From: Curtobacterium sp. ZW137
GTDB lineage: Bacteria; Actinomycetota; Actinomycetes; Actinomycetales; Microbacteriaceae
Length of the DNA stretch: 64,000 nt
Direction of reading: 5' to 3'
NCBI RefSeq assembly: GCF_003762905.1
Contig: NZ_RJKS01000002.1
Location: 294,039 to 358,038 of the forward strand
The translations under genes and the position numbers were made by a program. Positions 38,829-47,370 of this stretch are shown here, in pieces (positions within the stretch are counted from its first letter, which is position 1; each line of letters begins with the position of its first letter). The notes beneath the pieces were generated by a model. It searched no databases, had not been told where the DNA came from, and worked only from the letters and a program-made list of their open reading frames with translations.

Positions 38829-39880
38829 CAGGCCCCCGCGAGTGCGTTCGCACCGGCGTCGTAGAACGCCGGCTTCGCGGTGGCGTAGGTGACGGACTCG
38901 AGTGCGCCGGACTGCTGCGCACGGACCGCGACCTCGGCCACGACGGATGCCGTGTAGCCGTCCCAGGCGCTCGGGCCGTCGATGCCGCCCTGCTTCGCGG
39001 CGTCCACCCAGCGCTGGACCTCTTCGTCGTAGGCCGCACCGAACCGCTCGACGAACGACGGGGTCACGCCCTGGCCGGAGACCCCCTGCGACACGAGGTT
39101 CAGCGAGGTCTCCCGCCCGATGTACGCCACGCCGGACTCGAAGACGGCGTCGGTCGTCACCTGGTAGCCGAACTGGGCGTTCACGTTGATCTCGACGATC
39201 GCCATGGTGCCGGACTCGGTGGTGAACAGGACGAACTGCGGCTCGGGCAGGTCGGCCGGGGCCAGGGAGTTCTTCCGCGGCTTCTTGACCTCCACGCTCG
39301 TGATCGCCTCGCCGGTGATGAACGGGATGATGTCGATCTCGTGGATCACCGAGTCGTGGATGAGCATCGACTCGCTGAAGTTCGGCGGCGTCGTCGGGTT
39401 CCGGTGCGCGTGGTGCAGCGCGAGGAGGGCCCCGTTCGACCCGGACTCGCGGAGCGCCTTGAGCTCCTGGTAGCCCTTGTCGAAGCGGCGCATGAAACCG
39501 ACCTGGATCTTCGGGCGGTCCGCCGTGGCCTGCTCGAGCTCCACGATGCGGAGGGAGTCCTCGGCGCTCGTCGTGAGGGGCTTCTCACAGAGGACGGCGA
39601 GGCCGCGCTCGAGCGCCGGCACCAGGACCGGCTCGTGCAGGAAGCCCGGCGTCGCGACGATGACGGCGTCGATCCCGGTGGCGTCGAGCGCTTCCTCGAA
39701 GGAGGGGGCGGTGATCGCACCGGGGGCCTTCGCCGCGGCGGCCGTGGCGCGCGCGGTGTCCGGGTCGACGATCGCGACGACGTCGGCGCCGGCGATGGTC
39801 GAGGTGATGCGACGGATGTGGTCGCTGCCCATCGCGCCCGCGCCGACGACGGCGACGCGGAGGTTGTCAGTGGTGCTCAT
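38828..39880 (-). CDS. iolG: Inositol 2-dehydrogenase (Gfo/Idh/MocA family)
   Basis: 350 aa. NAD-binding Rossmann motif VVGAGAMGSDHIRRI at the N-terminus, catalytic lysine in CEKPLTT, and the substrate-side motif IHDSVIHEIDIIPFI with the conserved histidine. Oxidises myo-inositol to 2-keto-myo-inositol (scyllo-inosose), the first step of the pathway. The operon order iolE-iolG-iolH resembles that of Corynebacterium. The gap to iolE is 40 bp. Confidence 0.93.
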   Translation of the reverse strand: MSTTDNLRVAVVGAGAMGSDHIRRITSTIAGADVVAIVDPDTARATAAAAKAPGAITAPSFEEALDATGIDAVIVATPGFLHEPVLVPALERGLAVLCEKPLTTSAEDSLRIVELEQATADRPKIQVGFMRRFDKGYQELKALRESGSNGALLALHHAHRNPTTPPNFSESMLIHDSVIHEIDIIPFITGEAITSVEVKKPRKNSLAPADLPEPQFVLFTTESGTMAIVEINVNAQFGYQVTTDAVFESGVAYIGRETSLNLVSQGVSGQGVTPSFVERFGAAYDEEVQRWVDAAKQGGIDGPSAWDGYTASVVAEVAVRAQQSGALESVTYATAKPAFYDAGANALAGA

Positions 39881-39920
39881 GGTGTGCTCCTGCGGTGGTG
39901 GACTGCTGCTGGTGGACGGG

Positions 39921-40874
39921 TCAGGACGCGCGGGCTGCGGACGTCGAACCGAGGATGTGCTGGAAGGTGCGGTCGGCGATCGGGCCGGGGGCGTCGACCG
40001 AGCAGCCGTACATGTCCTGCTCGACGATGCCGAAGACGTCCGGGTTGATCGCCGCGACCGCCTCGATGATCGGCGCGAGCGCGGGGACGCCGTGCGGGGG
40101 CTCGGTCATGATGCCCTGGGACACCGCGGTGGCGAACGGCACGTCGTTCTTCAGCACGTCGAAGAGCAGGTCGGTGTCCACCTGCTTGAGGTGCAGGTAG
40201 CCGATGCGCTCGGGGTGCTCCGCGATCAGCTTGAGGTTGTCACCGCCGTAGTAGGCGAAGTGCCCGGTGTCGAGGCAGAGGTTCGTGTACTCGGGGTTCG
40301 TGACCTCGAGGAAGCGCACCGTCTCCTTGTACGTCCCGACGTGGCTGTCCGCGTGCGTGTGGAACTGCTGGTGGACGCCGTACTCCTCGAGCAGCGCCTT
40401 GCCGAGCTGGTCGTGTCCCTTGCCGAGGCGCTCCCACTGCTCGTCGGTCAGCGTGCGCGACTCGAGCACTTCCTCCGTCGCATCGGAGCGCCAGAGGTCC
40501 GGGATCGTCACGAGGTGTTCCGCGCCGAGCTTCGACGCGAGGCCGGCGACCGCCACGGCCTGGTCCCACGCGCGCTGGAACTGGTCCTCGCCCTTGTGGA
40601 ACCCGGTGAAGACCGTGCCTGCCGAGAGCTTGAGCCCGCGGGACTCGAGCTCGTCGGAGAGCTGGGCGGGGTCGGTCGGCAGGTACCCGTACGGGCCGAG
40701 CTCGATCCACTGGTAGCCCGCCGCGGCCGCCTCGTCGAGGAAGCGCTGCCACGGGACCTGCTTCGGGTCGTCGGGAAACCAGACGCCCCACGAGTCCGGC
40801 GCGGTGCCGATCCGGATGGAGGCCGGCGCTGCGTCCGTCGAGGGATTGCCGATGGGGGTGGCGGTGTCGGTCAT
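39921..40874 (-). CDS. iolE: 2-keto-myo-inositol dehydratase
   Basis: 317 aa TIM barrel of the xylose-isomerase-like family. Typical segments: IGTAPDSWGVWFPDDP, QWIELGPYGYLP, HTHADSHVGTY, CLDTGHFAYYGGDN and HLKQVD (metal ligands E/D/H). It dehydrates scyllo-inosose to 3D-(3,5/4)-trihydroxycyclohexane-1,2-dione for IolD. The first ~20 residues are an extra polar leader; an internal start nearer ASIRIGTAP is possible but less conventional. 31 bp after iolD. Confidence 0.93.
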   Translation of the reverse strand: MTDTATPIGNPSTDAAPASIRIGTAPDSWGVWFPDDPKQVPWQRFLDEAAAAGYQWIELGPYGYLPTDPAQLSDELESRGLKLSAGTVFTGFHKGEDQFQRAWDQAVAVAGLASKLGAEHLVTIPDLWRSDATEEVLESRTLTDEQWERLGKGHDQLGKALLEEYGVHQQFHTHADSHVGTYKETVRFLEVTNPEYTNLCLDTGHFAYYGGDNLKLIAEHPERIGYLHLKQVDTDLLFDVLKNDVPFATAVSQGIMTEPPHGVPALAPIIEAVAAINPDVFGIVEQDMYGCSVDAPGPIADRTFQHILGSTSAARAS

Positions 40875-40905
40875 GACGTCGCTGTCGCTTTCTGTGTCGG
40901 AGGGG

Positions 40906-42810
40906 TCAGCCGAGCAGGGGCCGCTGGTTCGCGACCTGCTGCTCGTAGGCGGTGCGGGCGGCCTGGGTACTCGGCAGCGTCGAGGTCTGCGCGACCGGGA
41001 CGTCCCACCAGCCGGCGCCGTCGGGGGCGTAGACGAGCGGGTCCGAGTTGACGTGCACGAGCGTGGTGTGGTCGTTCGCCTTCGCCTGGCACACCGCGGC
41101 CTTGAGGTCCTCGATGGCGTCGGGCCCGGGCTGGACCTCGATCACGTCGACGCCGTAGGAGCGCGCGTTCGCCGCCAGGTCGACGGGCAGCGGCTCGCCG
41201 TTCTCGAAGGACTCGGTCTCGTCGAGGTAGCGGTACTTCGTGCCGAAGCGCTCGGACCCGACGGTCTCGGACAGGTGCCCGATCGACGCGTAGCCGTGGT
41301 TCTGGATGAGCACGACGATGATCTTGATGCCCTCGGCCACGGCCGTGACGAGCTCGGTGTGCAGCATCAGGTAGGAGCCGTCGCCGACCATCACGATCGC
41401 GTCCCGGTCGGGGGCGCCACGGCGGACGCCGATGCCACCGGCGATCTCGTAGCCCATGCACGAGAACGCGTACTCGACGTGGTAGCCGAGCTCGTCCCGC
41501 ACGCGCCACAGCTTGTGCAGGTCGCCGGGCAGCGAGCCCGCGGTCTGGATCACGACGTCACGCGGGTCGGAGACCTCCTGCACCGCGCCGATGATCTCCG
41601 GCTGGCCGGGCAGGGCGTTGCCGGACGGCGCGAACGCGGCGTCCACCAGGGCGTCCCAGTCCTGCTTCCGCGACGCGATCTCCGCGGCGTACTCCGCGTC
41701 CACGGTGAACGCCGGGTCCGCGAGCGACGCGGTCAACGCGACCAGGGCCTCCCGGGCGTCGGCGACCAGCGGCAGCTGCGTGCCGTGCTTGTACGCGTCG
41801 AACGCGGCCACGTTCACGTTGACGAACGTGACGTCCGGGTCCTGGAACGCGGTCCGCGACGCCGTCGTGAAGTCGCTGTACCGGGTGCCGATCCCGATCA
41901 CCACGTCTGCGGAGGCGGCGATCGCGTTCGCGGCGGCCGTGCCGGTCGCACCGATGCCGCCGAGGTACTGCGGGTGGTCCCACGTGAGCGAGCCGCCACC
42001 CGCCTGCGAGGTGCCGACCGGGATGCCGGTCGCCTCGACGAACGCGGCGAGCTCGGGAGCAGCGTCCGCGTAGAGGACCCCGCCACCGGCGACGATCACC
42101 GGGCGCTTCGCGTCCCGGATCGCCGCGACCGCACGGGCCAGGGGTCCGTGCTCCGGCAGCGGACGACGGATGTGCCACTCCCGCGGCTGCAGGAACGCGA
42201 CGGGGACGTCGAACTCCTCCGCCTGCACGTCCTCCGGCAACGCGATCGTCACCGCGCCGGTCTCCGCCGGGTCGGTGAGCACGCGCATCGCGGCGAGCGC
42301 GATCGAGAACAGCTGCTCCGGACGCTCGACGCGGTCGAAGTAGCGGGACAGCGGGCGGAACGCGTCCGTGACCTGGATCGAGGTGTCGTGCGGCATCTCG
42401 ATCTGCTGCAGCACCGGGTCGGTGGTGCGCGTCGCGAAGGTGTCGGACGGCAGGAGCAGCGCCGGCAGGCGGTTCGTGGTCGCGAGGGCGGCCGCGGTGA
42501 GCATGTTCGCGGCACCGGGCCCGACCGACGCCGTCGAGGCGAAGGTCGCACGGCGGCGGTGCATGCGCGCGAATCCGACGGCCTCGTGCACCATCGCCTG
42601 CTCGTTGCGGGCCTGGTGGTACGGCAGGAGACCGGGCTGCTCGACGTGGAGCTGCTTGATCGCCTGTCCGAGACCCGCGACGTTGCCGTGCCCGAAGATC
42701 CCGAAGATCCCCGGGATCGTCCGTTCGCGGACGTCGCCGTCGACGGTCCACTGGTTGGCGAGGAACTCGACGAGTGCCTGGCCGACCGTCATCCGACGCG
42801 TGGTCGTCAT
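40906..42810 (-). CDS. iolD: THcHDO hydrolase, TPP-dependent (3D-trihydroxycyclohexanedione hydrolase)
   Basis: 634 aa acetolactate-synthase-like enzyme. Pyr domain: GIFGIFGHGNVAGLGQA and YHQARNEQAMVHEAVGFAR, with the TPP-activating glutamate. PP domain: the GDG-type TPP/Mg motif VMVGDGSYLML followed by LIQNHGYASIGHL. It opens the cyclohexanedione ring to 5-deoxy-glucuronate. Start MTTTRRMTVGQAL at 42810, overlapping the iolB stop (ATGA). Confidence 0.94.
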   Translation of the reverse strand: MTTTRRMTVGQALVEFLANQWTVDGDVRERTIPGIFGIFGHGNVAGLGQAIKQLHVEQPGLLPYHQARNEQAMVHEAVGFARMHRRRATFASTASVGPGAANMLTAAALATTNRLPALLLPSDTFATRTTDPVLQQIEMPHDTSIQVTDAFRPLSRYFDRVERPEQLFSIALAAMRVLTDPAETGAVTIALPEDVQAEEFDVPVAFLQPREWHIRRPLPEHGPLARAVAAIRDAKRPVIVAGGGVLYADAAPELAAFVEATGIPVGTSQAGGGSLTWDHPQYLGGIGATGTAAANAIAASADVVIGIGTRYSDFTTASRTAFQDPDVTFVNVNVAAFDAYKHGTQLPLVADAREALVALTASLADPAFTVDAEYAAEIASRKQDWDALVDAAFAPSGNALPGQPEIIGAVQEVSDPRDVVIQTAGSLPGDLHKLWRVRDELGYHVEYAFSCMGYEIAGGIGVRRGAPDRDAIVMVGDGSYLMLHTELVTAVAEGIKIIVVLIQNHGYASIGHLSETVGSERFGTKYRYLDETESFENGEPLPVDLAANARSYGVDVIEVQPGPDAIEDLKAAVCQAKANDHTTLVHVNSDPLVYAPDGAGWWDVPVAQTSTLPSTQAARTAYEQQVANQRPLLG

Positions 42811-43742
42811 CGGACTTCCTCCTTGCCGTACGGCAGGCGCGGGTCGAGCGTCTCGCTCGCCCACACCTGGCGGACCCAGCCGTGGGCGGGGTCGTCGGTG
42901 ATGTTCCAGACGCGCTCCGGATCCGGCCCGGCCATCACGTTGAGGTAGTACATGTCGTAGCCAGGGGCCGCGACGGCCGGACCGTGCCAGCCGTACGGCA
43001 CCAGGGCGATGTCGCCGGTGCGGACCTCGCGGAACTCGTCGATCGCGCGGTCGTCCGAGGCGTAGGTCCGGTGCAGCGCGAACGGGTCGGCGGTCTCCGG
43101 TGCCACCCCTTCCGCACCGCGGGTCACCGCGGACTCGTAGTAGTAGATCTCCTCGAGGTTCGACTCCTCCCCCGGCACGTTCGTGTCGTGCTTGTGGGGC
43201 GGGTACGACGACCAGTTGCCGGCCGGCGTGATCACCTCACACACGATGAACTTGACCGCGTCGAGTGCTGCCGGGGTGCCGAAGTTGTGCACCTGGCGGC
43301 TCGACTGGCCGGCGCCGCGGAGCTCCACGGGCACGTCCTGCCGGGGCAGGTACGTGGTGGGCTTGACCGTGTCGGTGGGCGCTTCCGCGACCGCCACGCG
43401 ACCTGCTCCGGTGATCCGTGCCTCCGTCCCGGATCCCAGGTAGAGGACGTCGGTCGGACCGTCGAAGACGCTGGCGCGTCCTTCGAGCGCTTGCACGCCG
43501 CCGCCGTGGGTCTGCTCGCCGCCGCCGTACGTGACCGTGAAGCTGCCGGCCAGCGGCACGACGATGCGTTCCACGGCGTCGGCGTTCAGCTCGAGCGAGC
43601 TTCCGTCGGTCAGCGTCCCGGTCCGGAGACCGGTGTGCGCCCACCCCTCGATGCGACCGTCGACCACGTCGGTCCAGCCCGCGTCGGGGCGGGTGCCCCG
43701 CGGGACGAACCAGGAGTCCTGCTGCTGCTGTTCCTGCGTCAT
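42807..43742 (-). CDS. iolB: 5-deoxy-glucuronate isomerase
   Basis: 311 aa double-cupin isomerase converting 5-deoxy-glucuronate to 2-deoxy-5-keto-gluconate. The metal cupin motif is readable in NWSSYPPHKHDTNVPGEESNLEEIYYYE and the paired GWHGPAVAAPGYDMYYLNVMAGP near the C-terminus. The poly-Gln N-terminus (TQEQQQQD) is a local oddity. GTG-free ATG start; 14 bp after iolA and ATGA overlap with iolD. Confidence 0.93.
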   Translation of the reverse strand: MTQEQQQQDSWFVPRGTRPDAGWTDVVDGRIEGWAHTGLRTGTLTDGSSLELNADAVERIVVPLAGSFTVTYGGGEQTHGGGVQALEGRASVFDGPTDVLYLGSGTEARITGAGRVAVAEAPTDTVKPTTYLPRQDVPVELRGAGQSSRQVHNFGTPAALDAVKFIVCEVITPAGNWSSYPPHKHDTNVPGEESNLEEIYYYESAVTRGAEGVAPETADPFALHRTYASDDRAIDEFREVRTGDIALVPYGWHGPAVAAPGYDMYYLNVMAGPDPERVWNITDDPAHGWVRQVWASETLDPRLPYGKEEVR

Positions 43743-43756
43743 CGCCTTCGTCCGGG

Positions 43757-45268
43757 TCAGTTGTTCGACGGGAAGCCGAGGTTGATGCCCCCGTGCGACG
43801 GGTCCAGCCAGCGGCTCGTGATCGCCTTCTGGCGGGTGAAGAAGCTCACGCCGTCGGCGCCGTACGCCTTGTGGTCGCCGAACAGCGAGTTCTTCCAGCC
43901 GCCGAACGAGTAGTACGCGACCGGGACCGGGATCGGCACGTTGATGCCGATCATGCCGACCTGCACGTCGCGCTGGAAGCGGCGGGCGGCGCCACCGTCG
44001 TTGGTGAAGATCGCGGTGCCGTTGCCGAACGCGCCGCTGTTGATGAGCTCGAGGCCCTCTTCGTAGGTCGCCACGCGGACGATCGACAGCACCGGGCCGA
44101 AGATCTCCTCGGTGTAGACGCGGCTGGTGGTCGGTACCTGGTCGATCAGCGTCGGGCCGAGCCAGAAGCCGTTCTCGTCACCGTCGGGCTGCACGTCGCG
44201 GCCGTCGACGACGACCACCGCGCCGTCCTGCTCGGCGACCTCGATGTAGGAGGCGACCTTGTCGCGGTGCTGCTTCGTGACGAGCGGGCCCATGTCGCAC
44301 CCGCGACGACCGTCGCCGATGCGCAGCGTGGCCGCGCGCTCCGTGATCTTCTCGATGAGCTCGTCGGCGACGGGCTCGACGGCGACCACGACGGAGATCG
44401 CCATGCAGCGCTCACCGGCGGAGCCGAAGCCCGCGTTGATGGCGTTGTCCGCGACGAGGTCGAGGTCGGCGTCCGGCAGCACGAGCATGTGGTTCTTCGC
44501 GCCGCCGAGGGCCTGCACGCGCTTGCCGTGCTTGGTTCCGGTCTCGTAGACGTACTGCGCGATCGGGGTCGAGCCGACGAACGAGATCGACTCGACGTCC
44601 GGGCTCGTGAGGAGCCCGTCGACGGAGGCCTTGTCGCCGTTCAGCACGTTGAAGACGCCGTCCGGGAGCCCGGCTTCCTTGAACTTCTCAGCGAGCCAGA
44701 TGGCGGCGCTCGGGTCCTTCTCGCTCGGCTTCAGCACCACGGTGTTGCCCGCCGCGATCGCGATCGGCAGGAACCACAGCGGGACCATCGCCGGGAAGTT
44801 GAACGGGCTGATGATGCCGACGACACCGAGCGGCTGACGGATCGAGTACACGTCGATGCCGGTCGAGACCTGGTCGCTGAACTCGCCCTTGAGCAGCTGC
44901 GGGATGCTCGTCGCGAGCTCGACCACTTCCTGCCCGCGGGCGATCTCGCCGAGCGCGTCGTCGATGACCTTGCCGTGCTCGCTCGTGATGATCTCGGCGA
45001 GCTCGGCCTTGTCGCGGTTCAGGATCTCGCGGAAGGCGAAGAGGATCTGCTGGCGCTTGGCGAGCGAGAGGTTGCCCCACGCCGGGAACGCCGCCTTCGC
45101 GCTGGCGATCGCCGCCTGGATCTCGTCCTCGTTCGCGAGGGCGACCTGCTTCGTGGCGACGCCGATCGCCGGGTCGTAGACCGGGGCGGTGTTGCCCGAG
45201 GTGGACTCGACGCGCTTGCCGTCGATCCAGTGGCCGATCGTCGTGGTGACGGTGTCCGAGATGGTCAT
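43757..45268 (-). CDS. iolA: Methylmalonate-semialdehyde dehydrogenase (CoA-acylating)
   Basis: 503 aa aldehyde dehydrogenase of the MMSDH group. The catalytic cysteine is in GSAGERCMAISVVVAV (MMSDHs have this motif and lack the usual general-base glutamate), and the NAD-binding segment is FVGSTPIAQYVYETGTK. Converts malonate semialdehyde to acetyl-CoA and CO2, the last step of inositol breakdown. Start at 45268 (ATGA overlap with the aldolase gene). Confidence 0.94.
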   Translation of the reverse strand: MTISDTVTTTIGHWIDGKRVESTSGNTAPVYDPAIGVATKQVALANEDEIQAAIASAKAAFPAWGNLSLAKRQQILFAFREILNRDKAELAEIITSEHGKVIDDALGEIARGQEVVELATSIPQLLKGEFSDQVSTGIDVYSIRQPLGVVGIISPFNFPAMVPLWFLPIAIAAGNTVVLKPSEKDPSAAIWLAEKFKEAGLPDGVFNVLNGDKASVDGLLTSPDVESISFVGSTPIAQYVYETGTKHGKRVQALGGAKNHMLVLPDADLDLVADNAINAGFGSAGERCMAISVVVAVEPVADELIEKITERAATLRIGDGRRGCDMGPLVTKQHRDKVASYIEVAEQDGAVVVVDGRDVQPDGDENGFWLGPTLIDQVPTTSRVYTEEIFGPVLSIVRVATYEEGLELINSGAFGNGTAIFTNDGGAARRFQRDVQVGMIGINVPIPVPVAYYSFGGWKNSLFGDHKAYGADGVSFFTRQKAITSRWLDPSHGGINLGFPSNN

Positions 45269-46209
45269 GCGTTGGTTCCTTCGAGAGTGGTGGTGGTCAC
45301 GTCTTCGTGGTGGGTGCTCGTGCCGGTGTGGACGAGGCCCGCGGCGACGTCCACCGCGGCGGCGACGTCCCCGTCCGGCGGGTACAGCAGGGTGCGGCCG
45401 ACGACGAGGCCGCGGACGCCGGGCAGGGCCAGCGCGTCCGCCCACTTCGCGTACGTCTCGAGCGGCTTGCTCGACGGGTCGCCGCCGAGCAGGAGCGTCG
45501 GCAGCGTCGTCGCCGCCATCACCCGCTCCATGTCGTCGACGACGGGGATCTTCAGCCAGCTGTAGGCGCTGGTCTCGCCGAGGCCCGCGGCGATGGCCAT
45601 CGAGGTGATCACGGCATCGGCGGTCAGGTCGTTCACGACCTTGCCGTCCCGCCACGTGGACATGAAGGGCTCGAGCATGATCGGCAGGCCGTTCGCCGCC
45701 GCCTCGGTGACCGCCCGCGCCGTCGCCTCGAGCGTCGGTGCCGTGCCGGCATCGGCGAGGTTGATCCGCACGAGGAGCTTGGCGAAGTCGAGGCCGGCGT
45801 CCTTGATCGAGCGCGCCGAGTACGCGGTGTAGCGGTCGTCCATCTCGAACGACGCCCCGCGGAGCCCGCCGCGGTTCATCGAGCCCACGACGACCTTGTC
45901 GTCGAGCGCACCGAGGAGCGCCAGGTCCTCGAGGATGTCCGGCGTGCCGAGCACCCCGTCCACGCCGGGGCGGCTGACGGCGACCACGAGCCGTTCGAGC
46001 AGGTCGTACCGGTCCGCCATCGCGGACTCGTCGTCCCGCACGGCCAGGGCACCGCGTGCCGGGTGGTCGGCGGCGACGATGAAGAGCTTGCCGTCGTCGG
46101 CGAGCAGGTCGCGCTTGCGACGACCGTCGAGCGCGGCCTGCACCCGCTCCGGGTGGGCGGCGCGGACATCGCGCAGCCGGGCGAAGTCAGCGTGGCTGAT
46201 CTCAGGCAT
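45265..46209 (-). CDS. Inositol-operon aldolase (DeoC/LacD-type, IolJ-like role)
   Basis: 314 aa TIM-barrel aldolase of the Cgl0158-type found in actinobacterial inositol operons. Segments: FIVAADHPARGALAV, VLGTPDILEDLALL, the Schiff-base lysine candidate in AYSWLKIPVVDD, and LLGGDPSS (phosphate loop). It is expected to split 2-deoxy-5-keto-gluconate 6-phosphate into dihydroxyacetone phosphate and malonate semialdehyde, replacing the class II IolJ of Bacillus. Overlaps iolC by 8 nt and iolA by 4 nt. Confidence 0.86.
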   Translation of the reverse strand: MPEISHADFARLRDVRAAHPERVQAALDGRRKRDLLADDGKLFIVAADHPARGALAVRDDESAMADRYDLLERLVVAVSRPGVDGVLGTPDILEDLALLGALDDKVVVGSMNRGGLRGASFEMDDRYTAYSARSIKDAGLDFAKLLVRINLADAGTAPTLEATARAVTEAAANGLPIMLEPFMSTWRDGKVVNDLTADAVITSMAIAAGLGETSAYSWLKIPVVDDMERVMAATTLPTLLLGGDPSSKPLETYAKWADALALPGVRGLVVGRTLLYPPDGDVAAAVDVAAGLVHTGTSTHHEDVTTTTLEGTNA

Positions 46210-47194
46210 GGATGGCCTCTTCCGTCGGGTTCTCCTGCAGGAACGTCTCGATCTCGTCGCTCGTCGGCATCGCCGTCGAGCACTCGAACCGCGTGGCGAC
46301 GATGGCACCGGCCGCGTTCGCGAAGGCGAGGATCCGCTCGAGGCCCCAGCCCTGCAGCAGGCCGTGGGTGAGTGCCCCGCCGAAGCCGTCGCCCGAGCCG
46401 AGCCCGTTGACGACGTCGATGTGGTGCGGGCGGAGCTCGACGAACTCGTCCCGGGTCTTCGCGAGGACGCCCTTCGGCCCCTGCTTGACGATGGCGATCT
46501 CGACGCCGCGCTCGAGCAGGGCGTCGGCCGCGCGGACCGGGTCGGTCTCCCCGACGGCGACCTCGCACTCCTCGCGGTTGCCCACGGCGACGGTGGCGTG
46601 GTCGAGGGCGACCGCCACCTCACGCGTCGCGGCTGCCGGCGAGGACCAGAACATCGAGCGGTAGTCCAGGTCGAGGACGGTGTGGAGGGCTGTCGGGGCC
46701 TTCGCCTCGGTCCGCGCCTGGAAGGCGACGTGGTGCGCGCTGCGGCTCGGCTCCTCGCTGAGGCCGGTCACCGTGGTCCAGAACACCTTCGCGCGCTCGA
46801 TCTCGTGCAGCGGGAGGGACTTCGCGGTGATCATCAGGTCCGGCGCCTTCGGGGCCCGGTAGAAGTAGAGCGGGAAGTCGTCCGGCGGGAAGATCTCGCA
46901 GAAGGCGACGGGGGTGTTCAGCCCCTCGACGGTGTCGATGAACGCGTTGGCGACGCCGAACTCCGGGAGCGTGCGGGCGATGTACCGACCGAACGGGTCG
47001 TTGCCCGTGCGGGTGATGACGGCGGCGTCGGCGCCGTGCCGGGCTGCGGCGATGGCGACGTTCGTGGCGCTGCCCCCGACGGACTTCGAGAACGTCGCGA
47101 CGTCCTCGAGCGGGCCCGTCTGCTGGGGGTAGATGTCGACGCTCACGCGACCCATCGTGATCACGTCGTAGGCGTGGGGAGCTTCGTTCGTCAT
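46202..47194 (-). CDS. iolC: 5-dehydro-2-deoxygluconokinase
   Basis: 330 aa PfkB-family kinase phosphorylating 2-deoxy-5-keto-gluconate. First gene of the nine-gene leftward operon. PfkB signatures are KSVGGSATNVAIAAARHGADAA (signature 1) and VNGLGSGDGFGGALTHGL (signature 2 with catalytic Asp). Promoter and operator lie 40-80 bp upstream. No inositol transporter gene is present in the operon, so uptake must be encoded elsewhere. Confidence 0.94.
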   Translation of the reverse strand: MTNEAPHAYDVITMGRVSVDIYPQQTGPLEDVATFSKSVGGSATNVAIAAARHGADAAVITRTGNDPFGRYIARTLPEFGVANAFIDTVEGLNTPVAFCEIFPPDDFPLYFYRAPKAPDLMITAKSLPLHEIERAKVFWTTVTGLSEEPSRSAHHVAFQARTEAKAPTALHTVLDLDYRSMFWSSPAAATREVAVALDHATVAVGNREECEVAVGETDPVRAADALLERGVEIAIVKQGPKGVLAKTRDEFVELRPHHIDVVNGLGSGDGFGGALTHGLLQGWGLERILAFANAAGAIVATRFECSTAMPTSDEIETFLQENPTEEAIHA

Positions 47195-47240
47195 GCGACG
47201 TGAGGGACCTTCCGTGCGGCTTCATCGGCGGACGATCACG

Positions 47241-47269
47241 ACTGTACACCTTCCTTGGCTTAATGTCAT
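47241..47269 (-). promoter_or_regulatory. Promoter of the iolC operon
   Basis: Minus strand: ATGACA (47269-47264) as -35, 17-nt spacer, TACAGT (47246-47241) as -10; about 47 nt before the iolC ATG. The -35 overlaps operator 3. Confidence 0.6.
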
Positions 47270-47275
47270 GACATG
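47262..47275. promoter_or_regulatory. Operator 3 of the predicted inositol regulon (iolC promoter)
   Basis: AATGTC-AT-GACATG with a perfect ATGTCATGACAT core; it covers the -35 of the iolC promoter, consistent with repression by the GntR protein. Half-site TGTC/GACA and 2-bp spacer match operators 1 and 2. Confidence 0.7.
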
Positions 47276-47370
47276 GTTTCGGACGCCGTCTCGACGGCTG
47301 CACCGGCCGGCCTGGAGGCTCGCCCCGCGTCCTGCCAGCGGGTGTCGGTGGGTCCTGGGAAGGTCTGGTC

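Noticed and set aside
47306..47350. Another family A palindrome (GCCTGGAGGCTCG present)
   Set aside because: Only one arm-like fragment is there; no complementary arm follows.
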